In this document: positions 17,601-24,928 of the stretch, in pieces | How positions within the stretch are numbered: position 1 is the stretch's first letter | Layout: each line of letters starts with the position of its first letter | Source of the DNA: a virus | Direction: 5' to 3' (one strand) | IMG/VR virus record: IMGVR_UViG_3300027736_000207 | Location: 1-27,402 of that record | DNA: 27,402 nucleotides | Translations under genes and position numbers: made by a program | The notes under the pieces: model-generated | What the model saw: the letters and a program-made list of their open reading frames with translations, nothing else | What the model was told of the DNA's origin: nothing | The model's database searches: none

Positions 17601-17735
17601 GCTCGATCCAATCAAAAACGTTCCAACCGGAAAATGGCACTTGCCAGTGAGATTCAAGCATTCGCTGATCGCCCACGCGCTGTTTCTCAGTCCGCAAGGA
17701 TCGGCGCCGTAATCGACTGGATTGTATGATGGCAT
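14610..17735 (-). CDS. Tailspike with pectate-lyase-type beta-helix and repeated beta modules
   Basis: A 1,041-residue protein from the ATG at 17735; a TTG at 17762 would add nine residues but overlaps the nozzle gene. The N-terminus PSYNPVDYGADPCGLRNSAW, followed by HFPVGTFLIG, is the usual opening of pectate-lyase-like tailspikes ('DYGA-x-GD', then 'FPAGTY'). Such spikes bind and often cut host surface polysaccharide. Single-line beta-helix turns such as GENALIQDCEFYDFG and RIFASDCVVEENQFISG follow. Six copies of a module of about 70 residues interrupt the helix. The C-terminus has five cysteines in 27 residues (14640-14720). Bases 16681-17100 are much more AT-rich than the rest. I cannot identify catalytic residues, so enzyme activity is open. 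Confidence 0.8.
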   Translation of the reverse strand: MPSYNPVDYGADPCGLRNSAWAISECLNLTGKCHFPVGTFLIGSSPGVKITSRFRFFNVATFTTATPHGLVVGEKITLYGFTDPTFNGVGSTYYGFRVDSTPNSTTFTATVPGPNSGLVTEDGWINLIGGGFTSSILLGYGAAINNMEITGQGAGKTILKFADHTSTKVFDLYGFNAQMIKTIGTVTGSGVVGASGSIIGNPVDATNCKNTLIQGITFDGNYRNNSVADIKISSVQRTNGINTYNSTIPITFYSPYGITTQLSSQAPPVYVPPIPPLYANVGIYQQYISNVVTTGPSSDATFVGYGQVQNITQFSFQRDVGVVLIQAKRNAVNQAIYTRHPNWYFPFTIGNSFTVTGFSNATLNGTFVVVSFPSITEVLCVNVGPTTTVQINGFERLAGNAIYDTGTPHGFVGGENVLIQGLSDASFNGTFVVNGYPSPIQFTCANPGTNIGPIPDVGTVDLLQNGRAWSAPDVALTPQVNAGVNSVYTIAGINHTGENALIQDCEFYDFGDGTLNAESFVLKTFLPMTVDDGTPGAKVLRNKFGYEGSNSIQGTLYPGSAEAVTEVVIGGFSSLLNPINVVSRSAGVATYTCVMKHTLRVGDVVVVSGFSDATFNGSRTVLTLPDSYRFTAASAGPNELPGLYLDGYVMMLRSRRIFASDCVVEENQFISGPNRPDAQSPLHAVTVRETVDAEVRYNNFNGYIGTCFYVDSFFHKGTHLHHNEALNVGAFIALQTNDYYATYLPLGYANPDLYSTFTAVHKNMVIENNDVLLSGPDSWYYQPAYPPINAVFLINNHDVDKSKWYYPTDYQIPITTATRLAGVATFTTASAHELQPGFKVTVLKTVIGSFIGKFTVIATPTTTTFTVLNPGVNESTTGGLLGIDSPIDFPWEIQPIGFQRTGGVATYTTNKAHQLIAGYHATVEGLSNVSFNDEVIVTGVPTLTTFTCASPGPNVAFTSSTGNFLRYVDNIQIGCNTVRRLSGEPLAINNGGRFGTFFISGRSRGCVAPLNQFFYFDCPEACLALECDPGPCKPNDYIYRI
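14832..15047 (-). repeat. Tailspike beta module, copy 6
   Basis: Residues about 897-968. Key parts are GGVATYTTNKAHQLIAGYHA, GLSNVSFNDEVIVTG and TTFTCASPGPN. Confidence 0.72.
15087..15287 (-). repeat. Tailspike beta module, copy 5
   Basis: Residues about 817-883. Key parts are AGVATFTTASAHELQPGFKV, IGKFTVIATP and TTFTVLNPGVN. Confidence 0.7.
15789..15995 (-). repeat. Tailspike beta module, copy 4
   Basis: Residues about 581-649. Key parts are AGVATYTCVMKHTLRVGDVV, SGFSDATFNGSRTV and FTAASAGPN. Confidence 0.72.
16347..16556 (-). repeat. Tailspike beta module, copy 3
   Basis: Residues about 394-463, directly after copy 2. Key parts are TPHGFVGGENVLIQGLSDAS, F-N-G-T-F-V-V and QFTCANPGTN. Confidence 0.7.
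16557..16793 (-). repeat. Tailspike beta module, copy 2 (degenerate)
   Basis: Residues about 315-393. The opening GVATYTT and the His are poorly conserved, but the second half GNSFTVTGFSNATLNGTFVV is clearly the module. Its first half lies in the AT-rich island. Confidence 0.55.
16681..17100. other. AT-rich island inside the tailspike gene
   Basis: By hand count 147 of 420 bases are G or C (35%), and 16861-17100 falls to 31%. A sample line in the terminase gene is 57%. The frame stays open and the product is low-complexity, Thr/Ser/Asn/Pro-rich (SSQAPPVYVPPIPPLYANV). This looks like a separately acquired spike segment. Confidence 0.8.
17355..17573 (-). repeat. Tailspike beta module, copy 1
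   Basis: Residues about 55-127 of the spike. It has the pattern shared by all copies: VATFTTATPHGLVVGE, a hydrophobic strand, then G-F-T-D-P-T-F-N-G, and TTFTATVPGPN at the end. By eye it resembles modules that databases label E1-FCCH-like in phage nozzle and spike proteins. Confidence 0.7.
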
Positions 17736-17736
17736 A

Positions 17737-19776
17737 CTATTCGGAGAGAAGGGGGCACGCAACGCGGCTGAGATCGCCGTAAATATCCTCTTGAAGGCGT
17801 TGAGCGACCATAGCCACCCGCTTGAGTCGGAATCGGCCGGTGTTCACGTACCTCAGCTGGAACTCGTATCCATCGCGGGTAAATCCCCCGGTCTGCACGT
17901 CGCACTTGTCCGGAGGCTGTGGTAGGGCAATGCGCGATCTTGCAGGCGGCTGGTAGTATTTGACCTCCTGGCAGTTGATCACCGCAGGAGGGCAGGAAAT
18001 CTCGCCTGGTTCGCAGTTGCGGTATTTCGCGCAGTCCTTGATCTCGGCCCATGGATGCCAGCACTCACCCTCGTTGGCCTTGAAGTAGACCTTAGATTCG
18101 ATGTTACCCATCACCTGGTCATACCATTGCTCGGCGCTGACAAGGCGTTTCTTGTTAGATGGTTCAGCGAACGTGATCGACCGAGTCTCAATGGTCCAAT
18201 CGATCGGAACATCATCGTATCCATCGAAGTCAAACTGACCGTTCTTTGTGACCTCAAAGAGTCCGATGTCCCCTTGATTTAACCCAAACATGAAACAGCG
18301 ATCCTGTTTTTGAATTCGGATGGTAAGCATCTGGAGTACATCCACTCCGGTCCATACACCCTCCCATGCCGGCGGAAGTTTCCGACCCATTCCAGAGACA
18401 AGATCGAAGTCCAGCACTACGACTCCTCGGTGAATGGTTCCCCTTCCGTTGACTTTCTGAGGCTGAATTGTCATCAGCATCCGATTGTCGAAGTTTACAG
18501 AGCTAGCAGCTTGGAGATAAAACTCCGTGTCGTAAGCTATTGCACGAGTAACCTGCCGGCTGATCGGTGTGTTTCCAAACTCAGTAAAGTCGCGTCTGGC
18601 GTAGATCAATGAGCGAATGCCGTCCTGAGCGCGGAAAAAGAGATCGCCGTTCACTGGCACGATGGATTCGTGGTTAAACGATCCGAAGTTCAGGAGCGCG
18701 AATCGCTGGATTGGATAACTGAGATCCTTCCAAACATCCCGGTCCACAGGCGCGTTAAACGCGTAAGTGGCGGTCGGGGTAAACACCAGCAGGTCGCCGT
18801 CACCAAGGGACGTGTCCAGGTTGGCCGCGAAAGCCAACCCTGTGATCGGGCCGTTTGAGACCGCAAAGGCGCCTCCTTCATTGAGGAATGTATTTTCTGT
18901 GAACCGAATTACACTGTCTCGGCCGTAAGCCGGATCGCCGTAGACCAAGTCTCCACCGTAGTATTCCGATCCATTTGCAACCCAGAGGCGTCCTTTTCCG
19001 TAAGCCATCGGACCGCCAACCGGAACCTCATCGCTTAATGCTCGGCGCAAAGAAGTTCCGTCGTAGAGATACGGAGCATTCTGCTGATCTTGAATAATCA
19101 GCCAGTTTTCCGCCTGCTGAAAGTAAACGTGAGGTGTGCTAGGGTTATTGGTTGAAAGCAGGTATCCAAAAAAGGCTGGCCCTAAAAATGGTCCAGCATC
19201 AGTTCCTGGTGAGTATGTGGTGAAGCTGTCAAAAGTCGGGATGTTTTGGACAATGAAGTCTCCAAAGAATCCAGCTGGCGACGTGGCTCCAGGCACCTCC
19301 GGCAATCTTACAACCATGCCAGGAAAAAGCCCATGGGCTCCGCCGGTCATGTAAGTTGCAACGTTTGCAACGCGACCACGGGTAAAGACCACAAACTGCG
19401 AAGCGATCGCAGAGAGGTCGGTGACCTTGAATTGGTTGTTAATGTCGATCTTGAAAACCTTGCCGCTAATCGACGCAAAAATGTAAGGGTCTCCGTTATC
19501 GGAAATGTATGTTCCGCATCCTTGAAACTGGCCTTCCTTAAAGGCCGATTGCACAGCAGCGTTGTAGTAACCCCCGTTGTAGAGAACGGTTGGATCGTCA
19601 AACGTCAGCAGTTTGGTCCAAATCCCAGGCCGCGCTTTCGGAAATCCTCCGCGCACCGTCGTGTTCACCGCCCATGCTAGCTGGTTCGGTTGAATGAGTG
19701 AGGGCGAAAAACCGCTGTCCACCCCACCTTCAGCGGTGAGGAGGCCGTCTACTATGCGATTTTTTTCTGCGACCAT
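17737..19776 (-). CDS. Tail nozzle protein (gp12 / tail tubular protein B-like)
   Basis: A 679-residue protein from the ATG at 19776; a TTG at 19818 is possible but would add 14 Cys/Ser-rich residues. The opening GLLTAEGGVDSGFSPSLIQP, followed by NTTVRGGFPKARPG, is typical of podovirus nozzle proteins, which close the short tail below the adaptor. The middle has beta-propeller-like blades such as LLVFTPTATYAFNAPVDRD and GDLFFRAQDGIRSL. Residues about 133-199 are an inserted beta module like those in the neighbouring spike. A segment coded by 17901-18063 has six cysteines in about 55 residues. It is the first gene of the virion operon, divergent from the terminase. Confidence 0.78.
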   Translation of the reverse strand: MVAEKNRIVDGLLTAEGGVDSGFSPSLIQPNQLAWAVNTTVRGGFPKARPGIWTKLLTFDDPTVLYNGGYYNAAVQSAFKEGQFQGCGTYISDNGDPYIFASISGKVFKIDINNQFKVTDLSAIASQFVVFTRGRVANVATYMTGGAHGLFPGMVVRLPEVPGATSPAGFFGDFIVQNIPTFDSFTTYSPGTDAGPFLGPAFFGYLLSTNNPSTPHVYFQQAENWLIIQDQQNAPYLYDGTSLRRALSDEVPVGGPMAYGKGRLWVANGSEYYGGDLVYGDPAYGRDSVIRFTENTFLNEGGAFAVSNGPITGLAFAANLDTSLGDGDLLVFTPTATYAFNAPVDRDVWKDLSYPIQRFALLNFGSFNHESIVPVNGDLFFRAQDGIRSLIYARRDFTEFGNTPISRQVTRAIAYDTEFYLQAASSVNFDNRMLMTIQPQKVNGRGTIHRGVVVLDFDLVSGMGRKLPPAWEGVWTGVDVLQMLTIRIQKQDRCFMFGLNQGDIGLFEVTKNGQFDFDGYDDVPIDWTIETRSITFAEPSNKKRLVSAEQWYDQVMGNIESKVYFKANEGECWHPWAEIKDCAKYRNCEPGEISCPPAVINCQEVKYYQPPARSRIALPQPPDKCDVQTGGFTRDGYEFQLRYVNTGRFRLKRVAMVAQRLQEDIYGDLSRVACPLLSE
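19180..19380 (-). repeat. Beta module in the nozzle (seventh copy in the window)
   Basis: The segment VANVATYMTGGAHGLFPGMV, followed by GFFGDFIVQNIPTFDSFTTY and SPGTDAG, follows the same pattern as the tailspike modules: ATYxT, H-G-L, G-x-V, then FxTYSPG at the end. It interrupts the nozzle fold after its first blade. Confidence 0.65.
19707..19737 (-). terminator. Terminator-like hairpin in the 5' part of the nozzle gene
   Basis: On the - strand, ACCGCTG and CAGCGGT form a perfect 7-bp stem with a 13-base loop, followed by a run of five T, the first of them in the stem. It lies about 40 bases into the coding sequence. It could attenuate the virion operon, or be a coincidence of coding sequence. 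Confidence 0.3.
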
Positions 19777-19819
19777 GACGCTTGAACCGATTGAAGGGCC
19801 ACAGCAGGATTCCCGCAAG
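19777..19819. other. Divergent intergenic region between nozzle and terminase
   Basis: These 43 bases separate the two divergent operons. On the - strand, TTGCGG and TTCAAT are 17 bases apart, a weak sigma70-like match. I see no convincing + strand promoter here, so the one for the terminase may lie inside the nozzle 5' coding region. The terminase ribosome-binding site (AGGA, 19806-19809) is in this gap. Confidence 0.5.
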
Positions 19820-21592
19820 ATGAATGAGAGCGCAGATTACCTGTCTATACCGTGGCGTACTAAAGACCGCTTTCTCATCGAGGCTGAAATGGTTCGTCGT
19901 GGCGGTTACATAATGTCCGGCGGCGTCAAGTACGGATGCGGGAAATATCATCACTTCAAAGCAGCCATGACGGCGCTCTGGCCTCACTTTGATTGGCACA
20001 TCTGGTCTGACCTGCTGATCAAGACTTTCGCGGAAAATCAAGAGGTTGGAATCATGGGCCCAGGATCATCTGGCAAGACCTACACCTCCGCAGCTTTCGG
20101 GCTCTGCACGTTTTACATCTACCCAACTGGCACCTCGATCATCATGTCGTCAACGACGCGTGAGGGTCTTCAGCTGCGAATCTGGGGCTCGATCAAGGAG
20201 TTGCACAACAAGGCCAAGGCTCGCCGGGAATGGCTGCCCGGGCGCGTTATCGAGAGCCGGTTCATCCTGACCAGTTCTGACCAAGAAGCTGAAGCGCAGG
20301 ACTTCCGCGATGGAATCATCGGTGTAGCGTGCAAGGTCGGCGGTACGTTCGTTGGTCTCTCAAACTACGTCGGGCTCAAGAACGACCGAGTGATGTTGAT
20401 CGCAGATGAGGCGTCTCTGATGAGCCGGGGATTCCTCGATTCAGTCGCCAACCTTCGTAAGAATCCTGAGTTCAAGCTGATCGCGATGGGGAATCCCAAG
20501 GATCGCAACGACGCGCTTGGGGTTGTCTGTGAGCCGCATTCCACGATGGGCGGATGGGAAGGCATTGAGTATCTGGAGCAAACACGCACCTGGAGAACGC
20601 GGGCTCCAGGAGGGGTTGCTGTTCAGCTGTGCGGGTACGACACGCCGAACGCGAAGTTCCCAAAAGGCACCAATCCGTACCGAGGCATCATCACTCCGGA
20701 GCAGATTCAGGCGGACTTGGATTATTACGGTCGAGACTCGTTGCAGTTCTCGATGATGAACCTCGGGCTGCTGCCCCGAGACGGCGGTACACGGCGCGTG
20801 GTGACCATGTCGTTGTGCGAGCAGAACCAGGCGTTCGATGAAATTGTTTGGCAGGGCGCCGACAAGATCACGCGAATCATCGGGATCGACGCAGCGTACT
20901 CAGGCATCGGTGGTGACCGATGCGTTATGACCGACCTTCAGTACGGTCCAGACGCTACTGGACGCATCGTGCTAGCATTCGCTGAAGCTCCGATCGTAAT
21001 CCCCGTGACGGCCGTCAAAGCCCAACAGGCCGAGGAGCAGATCGCTGAGTACGTGCTGCTGTACTGCAAGCAACGGAATATCCCGCCTGATCAAGTGGGA
21101 TTCGATTCTACCGGACGCGGCACGCTGATGTCTGCGTTTGCCCGCCTGTGGTCGCCCGAGGTGGTGCCGATTGAGTTTGGTGGCCGGCCGACGGATCGCC
21201 CTGTTCGGAAAGGTGATCCAAAGACTGAGCGTGAAGCCTACGGCAAGATGGTCACAGCCCTCTGGTATTCGTCGCGCCTGCTGATCGAATCCAAGCAGCT
21301 GAGGAAACTTCCTCGTGAGGTCGCCGAAGAGGGATCGATGCGCGAATGGGGAATCTCCCGCACTGGTTTGATTGACGTGGAGCCTAAGCACAAAACCAAG
21401 GAACGCATGGGCCGATCCCCTGATTTATGGGATTCTTTCGTGGTCGCGCTCGAAATGGCTCGCAGAACGGGATTTGAGATTGCAGGCGGGCAGGGGGTTG
21501 GTATTGTCAAGCGACAGACACCAAAGTGGCTGACACGTCTGTCAGATAAGCGTCGCACAATGGATACTGAGCATTCGCTAACCTATTCCTAA
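19820..21592 (+). CDS. terL: Terminase large subunit
   Basis: A 590-residue DNA-packaging motor. ATPase domain: Walker A GPGSSGKT at 80-87, Walker B VMLIADEAS at 191-199 with D196 and E197, and coupling motif MGNP at 223-226. RNase H-like nuclease domain: D357 in IIGIDAAYSG, D429 in VGFDSTGRG, and D535 or D538 in SPDLWDSF, the three acidic metal ligands. The enzyme docks on the portal, pumps DNA using ATP and cuts the concatemer. The frame is open to an ATG at 19694, but that start lies inside the nozzle gene and adds 42 unlikely residues. The ATG at 19820 has AGGA ten bases upstream. No small terminase subunit is recognised in the window. Confidence 0.95.
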   Translation: MNESADYLSIPWRTKDRFLIEAEMVRRGGYIMSGGVKYGCGKYHHFKAAMTALWPHFDWHIWSDLLIKTFAENQEVGIMGPGSSGKTYTSAAFGLCTFYIYPTGTSIIMSSTTREGLQLRIWGSIKELHNKAKARREWLPGRVIESRFILTSSDQEAEAQDFRDGIIGVACKVGGTFVGLSNYVGLKNDRVMLIADEASLMSRGFLDSVANLRKNPEFKLIAMGNPKDRNDALGVVCEPHSTMGGWEGIEYLEQTRTWRTRAPGGVAVQLCGYDTPNAKFPKGTNPYRGIITPEQIQADLDYYGRDSLQFSMMNLGLLPRDGGTRRVVTMSLCEQNQAFDEIVWQGADKITRIIGIDAAYSGIGGDRCVMTDLQYGPDATGRIVLAFAEAPIVIPVTAVKAQQAEEQIAEYVLLYCKQRNIPPDQVGFDSTGRGTLMSAFARLWSPEVVPIEFGGRPTDRPVRKGDPKTEREAYGKMVTALWYSSRLLIESKQLRKLPREVAEEGSMREWGISRTGLIDVEPKHKTKERMGRSPDLWDSFVVALEMARRTGFEIAGGQGVGIVKRQTPKWLTRLSDKRRTMDTEHSLTYS

Positions 21593-21596
21593 CCTT

Positions 21597-22013
21597 ATGG
21601 CATCATTCAACAAAGTCATCCTGATCGGCAACCTCACCCGAGACGTAGAACTCAAACACCTTCCGAAAGGGACTGCTGTTTGCAACCTGAGCTTGGCCGT
21701 CAATCGCCGCTGGAAGAACGAGGCCGGTGAGGAAAAGGAAGATGTGTACTTTGCTGAGTGTAAGGCGTTCGGGAAGCAGGCCGAGACGATCGCTCAATAC
21801 GTCAAGAAGGGTCACCCGCTGATGGTTGAGGGACGCCTGACCCGGGAAGAGTGGGACGACAAGAAGACCGGCGACAAGCGGTCTACTACGCGGATTATGA
21901 TCGAAACCTTCCAGTTCCTTAAGGGACGTGATGAAGGTGACGCGCCGGCTCCGAGGGCTCAGGCCCCGGCCGCTCCGAAGCCTGATCTCGACGCCGATGA
22001 TCTGCCGTTTTAA
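21597..22013 (+). CDS. ssb: Single-stranded DNA-binding protein
   Basis: A 138-residue bacterial-type SSB. The OB-fold spans about 1-108, with NKVILIGNLTRDVELKHLPK, NLSLAVNRRWK, VYFAECKAFGKQAETIAQYV and MVEGRLTREEW all in the usual order. A short Pro/Ala linker leads to the acidic tip DLDADDLPF, which matches the partner-binding tail of bacterial SSBs, so the phage protein could recruit host repair and replication enzymes. It lies 4 bases after the terminase and ahead of the portal, an unusual place for a replication gene. It may also assist the RecT/exonuclease pair at the left end. No Shine-Dalgarno sequence is visible. Confidence 0.95.
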   Translation: MASFNKVILIGNLTRDVELKHLPKGTAVCNLSLAVNRRWKNEAGEEKEDVYFAECKAFGKQAETIAQYVKKGHPLMVEGRLTREEWDDKKTGDKRSTTRIMIETFQFLKGRDEGDAPAPRAQAPAAPKPDLDADDLPF

Positions 22014-22025
22014 AAATCAGGCAGC

Positions 22026-22304
22026 ATGAATTACAACACGTTTCCAAACGGTGGATGGCAGTTCTACGAACCCGCAACCAAGTGGACCGCGCCAAACCCG
22101 ATGAATTACGATTTTCATTCGATGGCGCGATTGATCCAGCAGCACAGGATTGCCAACCACCTTCCATCGTCATTTGAACAAGCGGTGAGTGATCTGGAAG
22201 CCTACACAAAAGCTCGTTTTCCCCAGCAAACAACAACTCAATCCACTCAAACCAATGCTCAACCAAGGGTATCAGGCTGTCGCTCGTGCGGTGGAAAGGG
22301 TTAA
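22026..22304 (+). CDS. Small phage protein with C-terminal CxxC motif
   Basis: A 92-residue protein. The N-terminus is aromatic (NGGWQFYEPATKWTAPNP). The middle, DFHSMARLIQQHRIANHLPS, followed by FEQAVSDLEAYTKARFP, matches a pattern I know from small phage proteins with 'L-x-x-x-V-x-x-H-R-x-x-N-x-L-P' and then a conserved helix. It ends in a Gln/Thr linker and CRSCGGKG, which may be half of a metal site. It overlaps the next gene, which also has Cys pairs, by 50 bases, so the two may act together. Function is unknown. Confidence 0.7.
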   Translation: MNYNTFPNGGWQFYEPATKWTAPNPMNYDFHSMARLIQQHRIANHLPSSFEQAVSDLEAYTKARFPQQTTTQSTQTNAQPRVSGCRSCGGKG

Positions 22305-22647
22305 AAATACGGCGCAAGGGGTAAGGATTCTTGCGGAATGGCTGGGCGATGGCGGTATTCCCGTTGATCGCTCAGTAGCGCAGCATCGTCTTGATACGTG
22401 TCTGCACTGCCTTCACAACAAACCCACCAAGCCAGATGCGATCGAGAAGACGGTCGGCGAGGTTATCATTGAGCAGGAGCAGCTGCGCCACGACATGGCT
22501 ATGATCCTTCAAGGTGAGTCTAATGCTGGCACCTGCGAAGTCTGCGGCTGCTACCTGAAGCTCAAGGTCTGGGTGCCATTGAGTTACCTAGGCGATCGTG
22601 AAATGCCTGATAAATGCTGGATTTCGCAGGAACGAAAAGCAATCTGA
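22255..22647 (+). CDS. Zinc-ribbon-like phage protein
   Basis: From the ATG at 22255 the product is 130 residues beginning MLNQGYQAVARAVERV. The cysteines follow a phage zinc-ribbon pattern: RLDTCLHCLHN, then TCEVCGCYLKLKVWVP, then PDKCW. This gives C-x2-C, C-x2-C-x-C and a final CW. An insert with VGEVIIEQEQLRHDMAMILQ separates the first pair from the rest. The frame is open to an ATG at 22189, but that lies deep inside the previous gene. Zinc binding is inferred from the Cys spacing; the role is unknown. It lies 7 bases before the portal. Confidence 0.7.
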   Translation: MLNQGYQAVARAVERVKNTAQGVRILAEWLGDGGIPVDRSVAQHRLDTCLHCLHNKPTKPDAIEKTVGEVIIEQEQLRHDMAMILQGESNAGTCEVCGCYLKLKVWVPLSYLGDREMPDKCWISQERKAI

Positions 22648-22654
22648 GATCAAT

Positions 22655-24928
22655 ATGAGTTTCAAAGAACCAAGTAGAGTCTGGAATGTTGTTAGTGCGA
22701 TGCTAGAGGCTGAACAGCCTCGTTCTCGCAATCGCGCTCGCATTAACGCTACCTTTAACGGTAATCCTCCATACAGCGAAGAGGAGGCTCGCGACAACAA
22801 GATCCAGACAAACGTCAACTTTCTGGAAGGTACGCGCATCATTCATGCGGCACGCCAGCAGTTTACGAACGCGTTCCTGAAGCCTCAGAATTACTTTTCT
22901 GTGGGCCTCGATACCGGCCCTCGGGATAAGCGCACTGAGTGGGGCAACATCATCACGAAGCAGTTGAACCGCGTGATGAAGCGGTCTCCGAAGTATTCCA
23001 CGGTCCTGGAATCTCAGTTTGCTGCGACGGTTCTTCACGGTATCGGTCCGGTGACCTGGCTGCGTGATCGTGAATGGTGCCCGTCGGCTCGTGGAACCGA
23101 AGACATTTTGGTTCCTACGAACACGCTGACCACGATGGAGAATATGTCGCACTTCGCGATCTACACCTCCTTCACAGCTGCGGACCTAATCCGCATGACT
23201 CGCGGTGAGAACGTCGATCCCGGTTGGAACCTGAAGCTGGTGAACGAACTGCTGGCTGCGATGATTCAGCGCGAGGCTACGAGTCTCCAGGTGAACGACT
23301 GGTCCGGCCAATACTTCCCTGAAAAGATTGAGGAAGACTTCAAGGAGAACTCTGGTTACTGGGGCTCCGATGCGACTCCAGTGCTGCGGTGCTACGATTT
23401 CTACTTCCTAGACACGACCAGCGACGATCCTTCCTGGCGCCGCCGCATCATCGTTGACCAGTACAACAGCGGGATCGGTAATATGCAGACCGCTGGCCAA
23501 TGGCTCTTCGATGCCGGCGACCGCTGTTACGGCCGGGATATCTTCGAGCTGATGCACATCCAGTTCGCTGACGGCGCTGTGGTTCCCCCGTTCCGATGGC
23601 ACTCAGTGCGTTCCCTTGGCTACCTGCTTTATGCGGTGTGCCACCTCCAGAATCGCCTCCGCTGTAAGTTCACAGACTCCGTTTTCGAGCAGATGCTTTG
23701 GCTCTTCCGCAATGTCGCTGATGGTGACATGGAACGGATGGAGAAGATCGACCTGGTGAACATGGGCGTGATTCCCGAGGGCCTCTCCTGGGTTCCGCAG
23801 TCTGAGCGTCACGTTGTCGATTACCCGATGCTCTCAGGAGCCATGGCTATGCACCGCCAGATCATGTCTGAGTCAAGTGCTGCCTACACGCAGGACGTGA
23901 ACGACGGATCATCGAAGGAGCTGACCGCTACCGAGGTTATGGCTCGCGTGAACAACGCCAACGCGCTGATGGGCTCAATGCTTACACGCGCCTACACGCA
24001 GCAGAATTTCCAGTACCGCGAGATAGCTCGCCGGTTCTGCACGATCGACCATCCCGACTGCAAACAATTCCGCCGCAAGTGCGAGGCTGAAGGTGTCGAT
24101 CCCTCCGTCTGGAATAACCTCGACGCATGGGACATCATGCCCGAGCGCGTCATGGGTTCCGGCAACAAGATGCTGGAGATCGCTCAGGCTGACCGCCTAA
24201 TGGCTATCCGGCCGCTGCTAGCTCCGGATTCTCAGGCCGAGGTTGTACACATGTACGTCGAAGCCAACACCGATGATCCCCTCCTGGCGAACCGCTTGGC
24301 TCCGATCGACAACAAGCCGGTCTCCCCGGCTGTCGAACGCGCTACCATGGCGTGGGGCACGCTTATCGACGGTCAGCCTGTCGTTATCGCAAGCGCACTC
24401 AATCGCCCTGAGTACATCCAGACGCTGCTTCAGATGCTTGGTGGCGCCATTGGCCGTATCGAAAAGGAAGGTGGCGGTATGACCACGATGGACCGCGTGC
24501 TGGGATTGGCTAACGTGATCCAGCATATCCAGGAGCAGATGCAGTTGATCTCTCAGGACCCCGGCCAGGAGCAGAACATCAAGATTTACAACGACGGCAT
24601 CAGCCAGGCTTCAAACTACATCAAGGGCTACGTGCAGCGCCTCCAAGAGCAGGCTCAAGCTCAGGCCGAAGCCGGCGCAGCTGGCAACGGAATGGACCCC
24701 GAGACCGCTGCGAAGATCCAGGCGATGCTCATCACCGCGCAGTCCAAGTCGCAGATTGCTGCCGCCAACTCCGAACAGAAGCGGACTCAGAAGCAGGTCG
24801 CGTTCGATCAAGATCAGCAGCGCAAGAATGCTAGCACGATCGCTGAGGCTCAGCGTAAAGGCGCTCTGACTCGCGCAGACATTGCTGCCATGGATCTCAA
24901 GACTCAGGCCAATATTCTCAACCAATGA
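22655..24928 (+). CDS. Portal protein
   Basis: A 757-residue protein from the ATG at 22655; an ATG at 22598 would overlap the previous gene. The portal forms the dodecameric ring through which terminase pumps DNA and onto which the adaptor docks. Evidence is position after terminase, size typical of podovirus portals, and segments such as NKIQTNVNFLEGTRIIHAAR, ESQFAATVLHGIGPVTWLRD, and SKELTATEVMARVNNANALM, the last typical of the portal stem and crown region. The last 130 residues are Gln/Ala-rich coiled coil (QEQAQAQAEAGAAGNG), suggesting a long barrel. It overlaps the next gene by ATGA. The family call is good; there is no single diagnostic motif. Confidence 0.85.
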   Translation: MSFKEPSRVWNVVSAMLEAEQPRSRNRARINATFNGNPPYSEEEARDNKIQTNVNFLEGTRIIHAARQQFTNAFLKPQNYFSVGLDTGPRDKRTEWGNIITKQLNRVMKRSPKYSTVLESQFAATVLHGIGPVTWLRDREWCPSARGTEDILVPTNTLTTMENMSHFAIYTSFTAADLIRMTRGENVDPGWNLKLVNELLAAMIQREATSLQVNDWSGQYFPEKIEEDFKENSGYWGSDATPVLRCYDFYFLDTTSDDPSWRRRIIVDQYNSGIGNMQTAGQWLFDAGDRCYGRDIFELMHIQFADGAVVPPFRWHSVRSLGYLLYAVCHLQNRLRCKFTDSVFEQMLWLFRNVADGDMERMEKIDLVNMGVIPEGLSWVPQSERHVVDYPMLSGAMAMHRQIMSESSAAYTQDVNDGSSKELTATEVMARVNNANALMGSMLTRAYTQQNFQYREIARRFCTIDHPDCKQFRRKCEAEGVDPSVWNNLDAWDIMPERVMGSGNKMLEIAQADRLMAIRPLLAPDSQAEVVHMYVEANTDDPLLANRLAPIDNKPVSPAVERATMAWGTLIDGQPVVIASALNRPEYIQTLLQMLGGAIGRIEKEGGGMTTMDRVLGLANVIQHIQEQMQLISQDPGQEQNIKIYNDGISQASNYIKGYVQRLQEQAQAQAEAGAAGNGMDPETAAKIQAMLITAQSKSQIAAANSEQKRTQKQVAFDQDQQRKNASTIAEAQRKGALTRADIAAMDLKTQANILNQ

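Noticed and set aside
19694-19819. Longer terminase start at 19694.
   Set aside because: It would overlap the nozzle gene by over 80 bases, adds atypical residues, and the ATG at 19820 has a ribosome-binding site.
20972-21391. 139-codon - strand frame opposite the terminase nuclease domain.
   Set aside because: Antisense to conserved catalytic motifs, with no independent signal.
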